DNA from: an uncultured Clostridia bacterium
GTDB lineage: Bacteria > Bacillota > Clostridia > Oscillospirales > Ruminococcaceae
Assembly (NCBI GenBank): GCA_945947715.1
Contig: CAMEYZ010000004.1
Location: 1-25,847, forward strand
Direction: 5' to 3'
Length of the DNA: 25,847 nucleotides
Below, in pieces: positions 15,451-21,804 of this stretch (its first letter is position 1; each line of letters opens with the position of its first letter). The notes beneath the pieces were generated by a model that saw nothing but the letters and a program-made list of their open reading frames with translations, was not told where the DNA came from and ran no database searches. Position numbers and translations under genes: made by a program.

Positions 15451-16021
15451 CAGTATCCCCGCACATTATGGCGCAGGCGGCGATGTTGACCGTTGGGGGA
15501 GCAAGTATGAAATGCTTATAATGCCCGCAGCAAATCTGCTTATGGGGCTTATTATGCTCGGCATGGCAAGATATGCCGCAAAAAAGGAGCAGTCCGGCAG
15601 CAATAATGAGAAGGTCACTCTGATTGCAGGAGTGACTGTGCTGGTGATATTCAATGCACTGACGTACATATTCCTGTATAATGCATACAAAAATGTGAAT
15701 ACTCTTTCGGACACGGCGGATTTTTATTCGCTGGAATTTGGCATTATGGGACTGCTGTTTATCTTTCTGGGCAACTATATGCCGAAGCTGCGCATGAACG
15801 GAGCGATAGGCTTTCGCACCTCCTGGACCATGAAAAACGAGGAGATATGGAAGATATCCCAGCGAATCGCAGGGATATCCCTTATGATAGCTGGAACGGT
15901 GATATTCCTTCTTGCACTGTTTACAAAGGGCTGGGTGTGCATGGTTTTGTCGGGAGTTATCTTCTTTGTGATGATAATTGCTGATCTTATCATAAGCTAT
16001 AGGATTTCTTTGAAGTATTAA
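15362..16021 (+). CDS. SdpI-family membrane (immunity/signalling) protein
   Basis: 219 residues. In Bacillus, SdpI protects the cell from the SdpC toxin and, when the toxin is sensed, holds the repressor SdpR at the membrane. The N-terminal half carries the DUF1648 pattern 'LPDSIPAHYGAGGDVDRWGS' (28-47). The SdpI domain follows with 'NYMPKLRMNGAIGFRTSW' (138-155) and 'NEEIWKISQRIAGISLMIAG' (159-178). About six hydrophobic helices are visible (8-26, 50-70, 85-107, 123-139, 170-187, 191-213). The ATG at 15362 follows AAAAGGAGG. It lies inside the 3' end of the repressor frame, so translation is coupled. No sdpA, sdpB or sdpC-like gene is in the window. Confidence 0.88.
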   Translation: MKSSKMKAVYIILILLPFAVTAAALQILPDSIPAHYGAGGDVDRWGSKYEMLIMPAANLLMGLIMLGMARYAAKKEQSGSNNEKVTLIAGVTVLVIFNALTYIFLYNAYKNVNTLSDTADFYSLEFGIMGLLFIFLGNYMPKLRMNGAIGFRTSWTMKNEEIWKISQRIAGISLMIAGTVIFLLALFTKGWVCMVLSGVIFFVMIIADLIISYRISLKY

Positions 16022-16133
16022 CGGAGAAGTACAAAGCTTCTTTAACAAGCAGAAATGACGGAAAATCTACTAAAAAATTCAGAATCGTCCCCATAATTAA
16101 CTGTATGTTCACACATCAAGGGAGAAAATGTAG

Positions 16134-16163
16134 TATAATATTAAAATATAGCATTACTATATT
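16134..16163 (+). promoter_or_regulatory. Possible putP promoter -10 and small inverted repeat
   Basis: A consensus TATAAT at 16134-16139 has no convincing -35 at 17 nt (16111-16116 reads ACACAT). A 7-bp inverted repeat AATATAG / CTATATT with a 5-nt loop follows at 16145-16163, in the expected leader. It could be an operator for an activator- or repressor-controlled putP promoter. Only the pattern is seen; the role is a guess. Confidence 0.4.
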
Positions 16164-16189
16164 AAATCGAAGAAAAGGATGGTAATTTA

Positions 16190-17716
16190 ATGGGGTTTTT
16201 CGCAAATGCCGACGTTCCCGTGCTGATAGCCTTTGTGGTTTATCTGCTTATGATGCTGGGCATCGGCTTCTACTTCTCTAACAAAAGCAAAAAAATGAGT
16301 GACTACTTCCTCGCAGGACGTGGGCTTAACAGCTGGGTAACGGCAATGTCAGCTCAGGCCTCCGATATGAGCGGCTGGATACTTATGGGCCTTCCCGGCG
16401 CAGCTTATGCAACGGGCATGGGCAACTACTGGATAGCTATCGGTCTTGCCATAGGTACTATACTGAACTGGGCATTCGTGGCTAAGCCCTTAAGACGCTT
16501 CACCGAGGCTGCGGGCAATTCTATCACCATACCGCAGTACCTTCAGAATCGCTTCAAGGCGGATAGTCCTATAGTACGTCTTGTATGCGCGGTGGTAATT
16601 TTCATATTCTTCCTGGTGTATACCACATCGGCATTTGTGTCCGGTGGAAAGCTTTTCCAGGTGGTATTCAATATCGACAGCACCAACGAGACCTATACCA
16701 AGGCGGCAGTTATCATTTCTGCGCTTATCATCGTATCCTACACCTTTATGGGCGGATTTAGCGCAGTTGCATGGACCGACTTCATTCAGGGCTTGCTTAT
16801 GATAATCGCTATCGCAGCTGTTCCCATAACGCTTATCTGCTCCATTGATAATTTCAGCCCCGATATGATAGCAAGCACAGCCAAGATCGTTGGAGAGGGT
16901 CAGAGCACATCAGGCTTTGCTTCGCTGTTTGAAAACAGAAGCGCATCGGCTATTATCAGCGACCTTGCGTGGGCGCTGGGATATTTCGGCATGCCCCACA
17001 TTCTGGTCCGTTTCATGGCTATAAAGGACGCAAAGAGCGTAAAAAAATCCGCGATAATCGCTATAATCTGGGTAATTATTTCTCTGGGTGCAGCGGTTCT
17101 TATCGGTATCCTCGGAAGAGTTTACCTCGACTCACAGGGAATTTATCTCGGCTCTGCAGAGCAGGAGCTTATCTTCATCAAGGTAGTAAAAATGCTGTTC
17201 CCGGGAGTTATTGCGGGCGTGCTGCTTTCGGCAGTGCTGGCATCTATCATGAGTACGGCTGACAGCCAGCTGCTGGTAACAGCATCTGCAGTTGCCAACG
17301 ATTTCTTCAAGGTAGTAGTCAAGAAGGAGGTTTCCGACAAGACTCTCATGTGGGTGAGCCGCGGCTCTGTAATGGCCATCTCGGTAATTGCCTGCATACT
17401 GGCCCTTGACCCCAAGGATTCAATCATGGGCATAGTTTCCAACGCATGGGCAGGCTTCGGCGCAGCCTTCGGACCTGCGATACTGCTCTCCCTTTACTGG
17501 AAGAGACTTACCCTTAAGGGAACTGTTGCAGGTATCATCACAGGCGCAGGCACAGTTCTTATCTGGGACAATATCCTTCACCTGGGCGGAGTGATGTATT
17601 CCATTGTTCCCGGCTTTATCCTTTCTATCATCGTTACCGTTATTGTCTCCCTCATTGACAAGGAGCCCTCTGACGAGGTTAAGGAGATATTCGAAAAGGC
17701 TAAGGCAATTGAATAA
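16190..17716 (+). CDS. putP: Sodium/proline symporter PutP (SSS family)
   Basis: 508 residues, about 13 membrane helices. The protein imports proline with Na+. 'SDYFLAGRGLNSWVTAMSAQ' (37-56), 'ASDMSGWILMGLPGAAYATG' (57-76), 'GNSITIPQYLQNRF' and 'ASIMSTADSQLLVTASAVAN' are classic PutP blocks, including Na+-site Ser/Thr residues in the last. Length is normal (about 500). The ATG at 16190 follows AAAAGGA at a slightly long distance of about 9-10 nt. It stands alone between the sdpRI-like pair and a terminator; no proline dehydrogenase gene is nearby, so it may serve osmoprotection or amino-acid scavenging rather than catabolism. A different SSS substrate is possible but less likely. Confidence 0.92.
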   Translation: MGFFANADVPVLIAFVVYLLMMLGIGFYFSNKSKKMSDYFLAGRGLNSWVTAMSAQASDMSGWILMGLPGAAYATGMGNYWIAIGLAIGTILNWAFVAKPLRRFTEAAGNSITIPQYLQNRFKADSPIVRLVCAVVIFIFFLVYTTSAFVSGGKLFQVVFNIDSTNETYTKAAVIISALIIVSYTFMGGFSAVAWTDFIQGLLMIIAIAAVPITLICSIDNFSPDMIASTAKIVGEGQSTSGFASLFENRSASAIISDLAWALGYFGMPHILVRFMAIKDAKSVKKSAIIAIIWVIISLGAAVLIGILGRVYLDSQGIYLGSAEQELIFIKVVKMLFPGVIAGVLLSAVLASIMSTADSQLLVTASAVANDFFKVVVKKEVSDKTLMWVSRGSVMAISVIACILALDPKDSIMGIVSNAWAGFGAAFGPAILLSLYWKRLTLKGTVAGIITGAGTVLIWDNILHLGGVMYSIVPGFILSIIVTVIVSLIDKEPSDEVKEIFEKAKAIE

Positions 17717-17739
17717 TAACGGATATATCCGTGAGCAAA

Positions 17740-17768
17740 AGCAGGCAGTTTTTCTGTCTGCTTTTTTT
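17740..17768 (+). terminator. Terminator after putP
   Basis: A 9-bp stem with one G-T pair (17740-17748 with 17754-17762), a 5-nt loop and seven Ts (17762-17768). Confidence 0.9.
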
Positions 17769-17878
17769 ATGGGCCGGGTGCAGGATTAACATTTCCTAAA
17801 CATTTCTCAAACATCTCAAAAACAGACGATGTGTATAATATAAGCATCATCGGAGCAATAATAAAGGAGAATGATAAC

Positions 17879-18109
17879 ATGGCAAAGTCAAAGCTTGTGG
17901 AAGCAAACAAAAAAATTGAAAACGCTGTAGTGGACGGCTATAAGAAGATCGAGGACGGTGTGGTTTCGGGCTACAAAAAAATTGAGGACGGAGTTGTGGG
18001 CGGATTTGAAAAAATATCCGATAAATTCGTGGACAGCTTTCTGACCCGCGAGGGCGAGTCCGTCGAGGAAGCAAAGGAACGCCTTAAAAAGGAAAGAAAC
18101 AACATATGA
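17879..18109 (+). CDS. Small 11-residue-repeat protein, unknown function
   Basis: 76 residues, charged, no signal peptide or membrane helix. Residues 11-54 are four tandem 11-residue units: KKIENAVVDGY, KKIEDGVVSGY, KKIEDGVVGGF and EKISDKFVDSF. The conserved tail 'LTREGESVEEAKERLKKER' follows. Similar small proteins occur in many gut Clostridia, usually as hypothetical proteins. An 11-residue (hendecad) period fits an amphipathic helix or coiled coil. The ATG at 17879 has AAAGGAGA upstream; an ATG at 17831 lies in the -10 region and is rejected. A TATAAT at 17834-17839 gives a likely promoter although the -35 is poor. Monocistronic. A membrane-surface or stress role is only a guess. Confidence 0.85.
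   Translation: MAKSKLVEANKKIENAVVDGYKKIEDGVVSGYKKIEDGVVGGFEKISDKFVDSFLTREGESVEEAKERLKKERNNI
17909..18040 (+). repeat. Four in-frame 33-nt repeats in small protein gene
   Basis: Four consecutive 33-nt units encode the 11-residue repeats. Units 2 and 3 are nearly identical as protein but use different codons (GGCTATAAGAAGATC at the 1/2 junction against GGCTACAAAAAAATT at the 2/3 junction), so the repetition is kept at protein level and is not a recent DNA duplication. Confidence 0.85.
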
Positions 18110-18113
18110 AAAC

Positions 18114-18144
18114 AGGCAGCCTGCCATATGACGGGCTGCCTTTA
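18114..18144. terminator. Terminator between small repeat gene and minus-strand pair
   Basis: An 8-bp stem AGGCAGCC / GGCTGCCT (18114-18121 with 18134-18141) with a 12-nt loop that can pair further, then TTTAATTATT. It lies between two convergent units and probably serves both, more weakly on the minus strand. Confidence 0.75.
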
Positions 18145-18161
18145 ATTATTTTGTATGCCGA

Positions 18162-18536
18162 TTATTTCATCAGCTCATCGGTAAGGCGGATTATTTCGGG
18201 AGCTATCTTTTCTCGCTCTCTTTTCGTGATGTGGGTGTACAGAGGATATGCAGCGGATACTGCTCCGATTCCGATTATCCCCACGATTATTCCGGGAACG
18301 AACAAGCTGTCCGCCCAGACCATTGTGCAGCACATTCCCAAGCCCAGCAGCAGTGCTCCCACAAGTCCCACACTTATTGAGACCGCCATTCCCTTTCGGG
18401 TGACATTACGGTCAAGCTTTCGCAGCTGTGCCATTTTGTCCGATTCCTCGGGCAGATATTTCTGACGTATCTTTTTTATCTCCTCCTGCTCCACTGCCGA
18501 ATATGTGTAGGAAAAGGTTTCTTTATTATCGTCCAT
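18162..18536 (-). CDS. Small two-helix membrane protein, unknown function
   Basis: 124 residues. An N-terminal charged helical region ('SAVEQEEIKKIRQKYLP', residues 13-29, then 'DKMAQLRKLDRNVTRKG') is followed by two membrane segments (about 50-72 and 78-100) and a short basic tail. I recall similar uncharacterised proteins in Clostridia but no function. The ATG at 18536 is 3 nt after the stop of the chimeric gene upstream, and the AAGGAG that serves it lies inside the end of that gene, so the pair is one transcript. It ends just before the shared terminator at 18114. Confidence 0.82.
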   Translation of the reverse strand: MDDNKETFSYTYSAVEQEEIKKIRQKYLPEESDKMAQLRKLDRNVTRKGMAVSISVGLVGALLLGLGMCCTMVWADSLFVPGIIVGIIGIGAVSAAYPLYTHITKREREKIAPEIIRLTDELMK

Positions 18537-18539
18537 TTT

Positions 18540-19145
18540 TCATGCTCCTTGCTTATCGCTTGATTTCAGTCTTTTTATCTGCTTGGTGGAACGGACCGTC
18601 ATATAGACCGAAACGGAAACTATTATCACACAAACGCCTGCGCCTGTGGCTCCGATCATTATTCTATCAAAATAGGGGGAACTGTCCTCGCTGCCAAATC
18701 GTGAGAGCATCGCCGTTTCCAGTGAAAGCATGGAAACCAGCGCCGCGGCAAAGCTTATCACCTTTGCTGCCGACATGACGGGACTGTCGTATTTTCTGTA
18801 CTTCACAAGATTGACGACTGCGGTGATAGTGATGTAAAACGTGTACGCCGCCATGACGAATCCCACTCTGAAGCCCCGCTGCTTGGACTCGAAATCGTCC
18901 CGTGCGGTCATAAAGAGTATGGGGATATTTTCGTTGAGAGAGCGGACAGTCTTTGCAAACTCAAAGCTGTCAATACCGGGCATCATAATATCCGACACTA
19001 TCAGGTCGAATACTGTCTCGTACATTTTATCGTAAGCGTCCTCGGCGTCAAGGCAGCCTACTGCTACATAGCCGCTGTTATCGAGAAAGGTGCAGACAGT
19101 GCGGTTAAGCTCCCTGTCGTCCTCTACTACTAATATTTTGAACAT
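18540..19145 (-). CDS. Chimeric gene: truncated receiver + membrane protein
   Basis: 201 residues. Residues 1-95 are an OmpR-type receiver domain: acidic pocket 'VVEDD' (6-10), phospho-acceptor D52 in 'LIVSDIMMPGID', and T80 in 'ILFMTARDD'. After 'KQRGFRVG' (88-95) the domain stops before strand 5, so the invariant Lys and the whole DNA-binding domain are missing. From 'FVMAAYTFYITITAVV' onward the chain is a membrane protein with about three hydrophobic segments (96-115, 127-147, 163-184) and a basic tail. The joint is sharp and in frame at 18861-18869. This looks like a deletion that fused the front of a response regulator to the back of a separate membrane protein. Signalling through D52 is doubtful. 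Ribosome site AGAGGAAA precedes the ATG at 19145. It may be an expressed remnant. Confidence 0.8.
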   Translation of the reverse strand: MFKILVVEDDRELNRTVCTFLDNSGYVAVGCLDAEDAYDKMYETVFDLIVSDIMMPGIDSFEFAKTVRSLNENIPILFMTARDDFESKQRGFRVGFVMAAYTFYITITAVVNLVKYRKYDSPVMSAAKVISFAAALVSMLSLETAMLSRFGSEDSSPYFDRIMIGATGAGVCVIIVSVSVYMTVRSTKQIKRLKSSDKQGA

Positions 19146-19279
19146 GATAATTTCCTCTCGGTCAGTATATTTCAGCTTATGAGCTCATTATATCATGCAA
19201 ATGTTAAAGAATTGTTTCTGCTTGGGGAGGGTAGGAGTTTTTTGAAAAAATACTTTGAGATTTTTCGCCCGAAACTCTC

Positions 19280-19308
19280 TTGACACCGCACCGAAAAAGT
19301 GCTACAAT
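19280..19308 (+). promoter_or_regulatory. Sigma-A promoter of the U32-GDSL unit
   Basis: -35 TTGACA (19280-19285), 17-nt spacer, -10 TACAAT (19303-19308) with extended TGC. The leader to the U32 ATG is about 27 nt. Confidence 0.88.
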
Positions 19309-19341
19309 ATTTTTTATAAATATAAGATAAAAGGAAATACT

Positions 19342-20574
19342 ATGGATAATAAATACAGTAATATTGAAATACTTGCTCCTGCGGGAGATACTGAGTGCTT
19401 TGACGCCGCTCTCGATTACGGAGCGGACGCAGTCTATCTGGGACGTGAGACCTTCGGCATGAGAGCCGGTCCGAAGAATTTCTCATACGAGCAGCTTAAG
19501 GCGGCTGTGGATAAGGCTCATCTGAAAAATGTCAAGGTCTATCTGACCTGTAATATCCTGCCCCGAAACGACGAGGTGGACAACTTCCGTCAGTATATTG
19601 AGGAGGCTGTGGCCGCAGGCGTTGATGCGCTTATCGTCGCTGATTTGGGACTGCTTGCCATGATAAAAAAATACGCTCCCGATATGGAGATACACATGTC
19701 CACTCAGACAGGCATTGTCAACTATGCCTCTGCAAAAGAGCTTTACAATATGGGCGCAAAGCGAGTGGTCCTTGCCCGTGAGCTTTCACTGGAGGAGATC
19801 GCGGAGATACGCGCAAAAACTCCTGCCGAGCTGGATATCGAGGCATTCGTTCACGGAGCGATGTGCGTTTCCTTTTCGGGAAGATGTCTGCTGAGCCAGT
19901 ACCTCACCGCCCGCGACCCTAATCGTGGACAGTGCGCTCAGCCCTGTCGCTGGGGGTATTATCTCATGGAGGAAAAGCGGGACGGCATGTATTTCCCCAT
20001 TTTCGAGGACGAAAAGGGCACATATATCCTCAATTCAAAGGATATGTGCATGCTTGACCATATCGACGATGTGGTCAAGGCAGGAGTAATGAGCCTTAAG
20101 ATAGAGGGGCGGGCAAAATCCGCATATTACGTGTCTGTTGTGACAAACGCCTATCGCATGGCGGCGGATATCCTGAAAAAGGACCCCGAAAATTTCACCC
20201 TTCCTGAATGGCTTCGGCAGGAGGTCTTTAAGATAAGCCACCGCAGCTACTGTACAGGATTTTTCTACGGACGCCCCGAGGAAAGCCAGTATTACGCTGA
20301 TAGCGGATATATCCGCGAATACGATGCTGCCGCGATTGTGGAGGAGACCCGCGATGGACGTATTTACTGCGTTCAGAAGAATAAATTCTCCCTTGGAGAT
20401 ACCGTGGAGATAATGGCTCCGGGACGGAAATTTGACAGGGTTACCGTGACCGACCTGCGGGACGAAAACGGCGAGCCTGTGGAGAACACCTGCCACGCGG
20501 CCATGAAGTTCTCCATGCCTGCACCTGAGGGAAAGGAATATCCCCGCAGCTCTATCATAAGAATACAAAGATAA
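19342..20574 (+). CDS. U32-family protein, TrhP/YrrO-like tRNA hydroxylation
   Basis: 410 residues, the usual size of the TrhP (YegQ) / YrrO branch of U32, which is needed for 5-hydroxyuridine at tRNA position 34. The start 'EILAPAGDTECFDAALDYGA' (9-28) is typical. The U32 signature 'EAFVHGAMCVSFSGRCLLS' is complete at 167-185. Cysteines C175, C182, C198 and C236 are spaced much like the four that hold the [4Fe-4S] cluster in the relative UbiU, as I recall; C202 is extra. 'SLKIEGRAKSAYYV' (251-264) is another family block. The ATG at 19342 follows AAAAGGAAA; an upstream in-frame ATG lies before the promoter. A 14-nt gap joins it to the GDSL gene. The older name 'collagenase-like peptidase' is probably misleading. 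Confidence 0.9.
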   Translation: MDNKYSNIEILAPAGDTECFDAALDYGADAVYLGRETFGMRAGPKNFSYEQLKAAVDKAHLKNVKVYLTCNILPRNDEVDNFRQYIEEAVAAGVDALIVADLGLLAMIKKYAPDMEIHMSTQTGIVNYASAKELYNMGAKRVVLARELSLEEIAEIRAKTPAELDIEAFVHGAMCVSFSGRCLLSQYLTARDPNRGQCAQPCRWGYYLMEEKRDGMYFPIFEDEKGTYILNSKDMCMLDHIDDVVKAGVMSLKIEGRAKSAYYVSVVTNAYRMAADILKKDPENFTLPEWLRQEVFKISHRSYCTGFFYGRPEESQYYADSGYIREYDAAAIVEETRDGRIYCVQKNKFSLGDTVEIMAPGRKFDRVTVTDLRDENGEPVENTCHAAMKFSMPAPEGKEYPRSSIIRIQR

Positions 20575-20588
20575 GAAAGGAAATTGCT

Positions 20589-21566
20589 ATGAACAAGAAA
20601 GTCGCTTCGATAATGTTATCCGCAGCAGTGCTGTCAATGACAGCAGTTCATGGCTATGCTGAGGAAGAAAGCTCCCTGCTGGTGCTGGGCGATTCTATCA
20701 CCACAGGCTATGGTCTTGAGGGCTATGTGTCCGGAGATAACAGCTCCGCCGCAGACAGCTTTGCAAACCGTCTTTCTGCGGATTATTCGGCTTATACAAA
20801 TCTGGCCGTTGACGGAAGGACCTCTGCTCAGCTTCTGGAAGCGTTGTCCGAGGAGGATACTCTTTCCGCTGTTGAAAATTCCGATGATGTTGTGATATCT
20901 ATCGGCGGAAATGATTTTCTCATGCCCATGGTTACGGCTATCCAGATGTCAATGATGTCCGACCCCGAGATACTGCAGGGCATCAAGGACGGTACCATGA
21001 CCGAAGAGGACTTTATGGAAAAGGCAATGGAAATGGATATCGCAGGCGCGGTGACAAATGCTGTGAACAACGTTGATATCGGACTTACTGAGGAAAATAT
21101 CAGCGGTATCCTCGATAAGATATACGAAGTAAATCCCGATGTGAATGTATATATCCTCACAGTTTATGACCCCTTTGAGGACGTGGAGGGAATGGAAGCC
21201 TACTCCGATACTGCGGAGGAAATTCTCCCGCAGCTTAACGGTGCTATTGAAAATGCGGCGTCAGAGCATGAGAGTGCCTATGTGATAGACGTATATTCGG
21301 CGTTCAAGGGCCATGCTGTGGAGTATACCAATATTTCTCAAATGGATATCCACCCCAATAAGGCGGGACATGAGGTCATCTATGGAATGCTCAGCGAGGC
21401 GATACAGGAAAACGCCCCCGCAGCTGCTGAGACCGTCACATACACTCCGCCCACGGACAGCGCAGACGAAAGCGTTCCCACAGGAAATGCGGATATTACC
21501 GTGATTGGCGCAGTGGGTGCATTAGCTCTTGCGGCTGCAGTGGTGTCTTCTAAGAAGAGAAAATAA
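20589..21566 (+). CDS. Secreted SGNH/GDSL esterase, C-terminally anchored
   Basis: 325 residues. A signal peptide (cut likely after A24 in 'VHGYA') is followed by an SGNH hydrolase: block I 'LVLGDSITTGYG' with nucleophile S36, block II 'NLAVDGRTSAQLL' (G76), block III 'ISIGGNDF' with N108, block V 'MDIHPNKAGH' with D253 and H255. These enzymes hydrolyse esters, often acetyl groups on polysaccharides or lipids. A Pro/Thr/Ser linker leads to 'SVPTGNADI', a hydrophobic helix (about 303-320) and 'SSKKRK'. This is the layout of a sortase signal, but the motif is not LPXTG, so simple membrane anchoring is also possible. It starts 14 nt after the U32 stop behind AGAAAGGAAA. Functional link to the U32 gene is unclear. 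Confidence 0.88.
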   Translation: MNKKVASIMLSAAVLSMTAVHGYAEEESSLLVLGDSITTGYGLEGYVSGDNSSAADSFANRLSADYSAYTNLAVDGRTSAQLLEALSEEDTLSAVENSDDVVISIGGNDFLMPMVTAIQMSMMSDPEILQGIKDGTMTEEDFMEKAMEMDIAGAVTNAVNNVDIGLTEENISGILDKIYEVNPDVNVYILTVYDPFEDVEGMEAYSDTAEEILPQLNGAIENAASEHESAYVIDVYSAFKGHAVEYTNISQMDIHPNKAGHEVIYGMLSEAIQENAPAAAETVTYTPPTDSADESVPTGNADITVIGAVGALALAAAVVSSKKRK

Positions 21567-21586
21567 AAACAAAGGTTATGAAAATA

Positions 21587-21618
21587 CCCTGTCCGGTTTG
21601 TTCGGGCAGGGGATTTTT
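21587..21618 (+). terminator. Terminator after GDSL esterase gene
   Basis: A 9-bp stem with one G-T pair (21587-21595 with 21603-21611), a 7-nt loop and a following GGATTTTTG. It lies 20 nt after the stop. Confidence 0.82.
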
Positions 21619-21718
21619 GTATGTATATTTATATGCCGATTTATCTTGATAAAGATACACAAAAAATCCGCCTGAATTTGTGCAAACGGTAAATGTTTTG
21701 AAAATTTCGGAAAACTTC

Positions 21719-21747
21719 TTGCAATTTTTCTAAAAATAGTGTATTAT
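21719..21747 (+). promoter_or_regulatory. Promoter of the GH26-like gene
   Basis: -35 TTGCAA (21719-21724), exact 17-nt spacer, -10 TATTAT (21742-21747). Start would be near 21754, immediately before the cre-like box. Confidence 0.7.
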
Positions 21748-21756
21748 TAAATTGGC

Positions 21757-21770
21757 TGAAAACGATTTCA
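21757..21770 (+). promoter_or_regulatory. cre-like operator (CcpA/LacI-family site)
   Basis: TGAAAACGATTTCA fits the common cre consensus TGWNANCGNTNWCA at every position and is nearly palindromic around a central CG. It sits at about +3 to +17 of the predicted transcript, where LacI-family binding normally blocks transcription. The bound protein could be CcpA or a local sugar-specific LacI regulator; none is encoded in the window. Confidence 0.7.
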
Positions 21771-21804
21771 AATCATGATATTATAAGCATAACGGAGGTA
21801 TAAT

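Noticed and set aside
16026..16042. AGAAG / CTTCT hairpin after the SdpI-like gene as terminator
   Set aside because: Only 5 bp with a 3-T tail; too weak to claim. The sdpRI-like transcript may continue into putP.
15404..16048. Minus-strand open frame opposite the SdpI-like gene
   Set aside because: His/Cys-rich antisense translation without motifs; the plus-strand protein has clear family sequence.
17909..18040. 33-nt repeats as a CRISPR or mobile repeat
   Set aside because: They are contiguous, in frame, diverged in sequence and inside a gene with a good ribosome site, so they are protein repeats.
21642..21657. TATCTT / AAGATA inverted repeat between GDSL and GH26-like genes
   Set aside because: Only 6 bp, AT-rich and about 60 nt upstream of the -35. 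Such repeats occur by chance in AT-rich spacers, so I did not call an operator.
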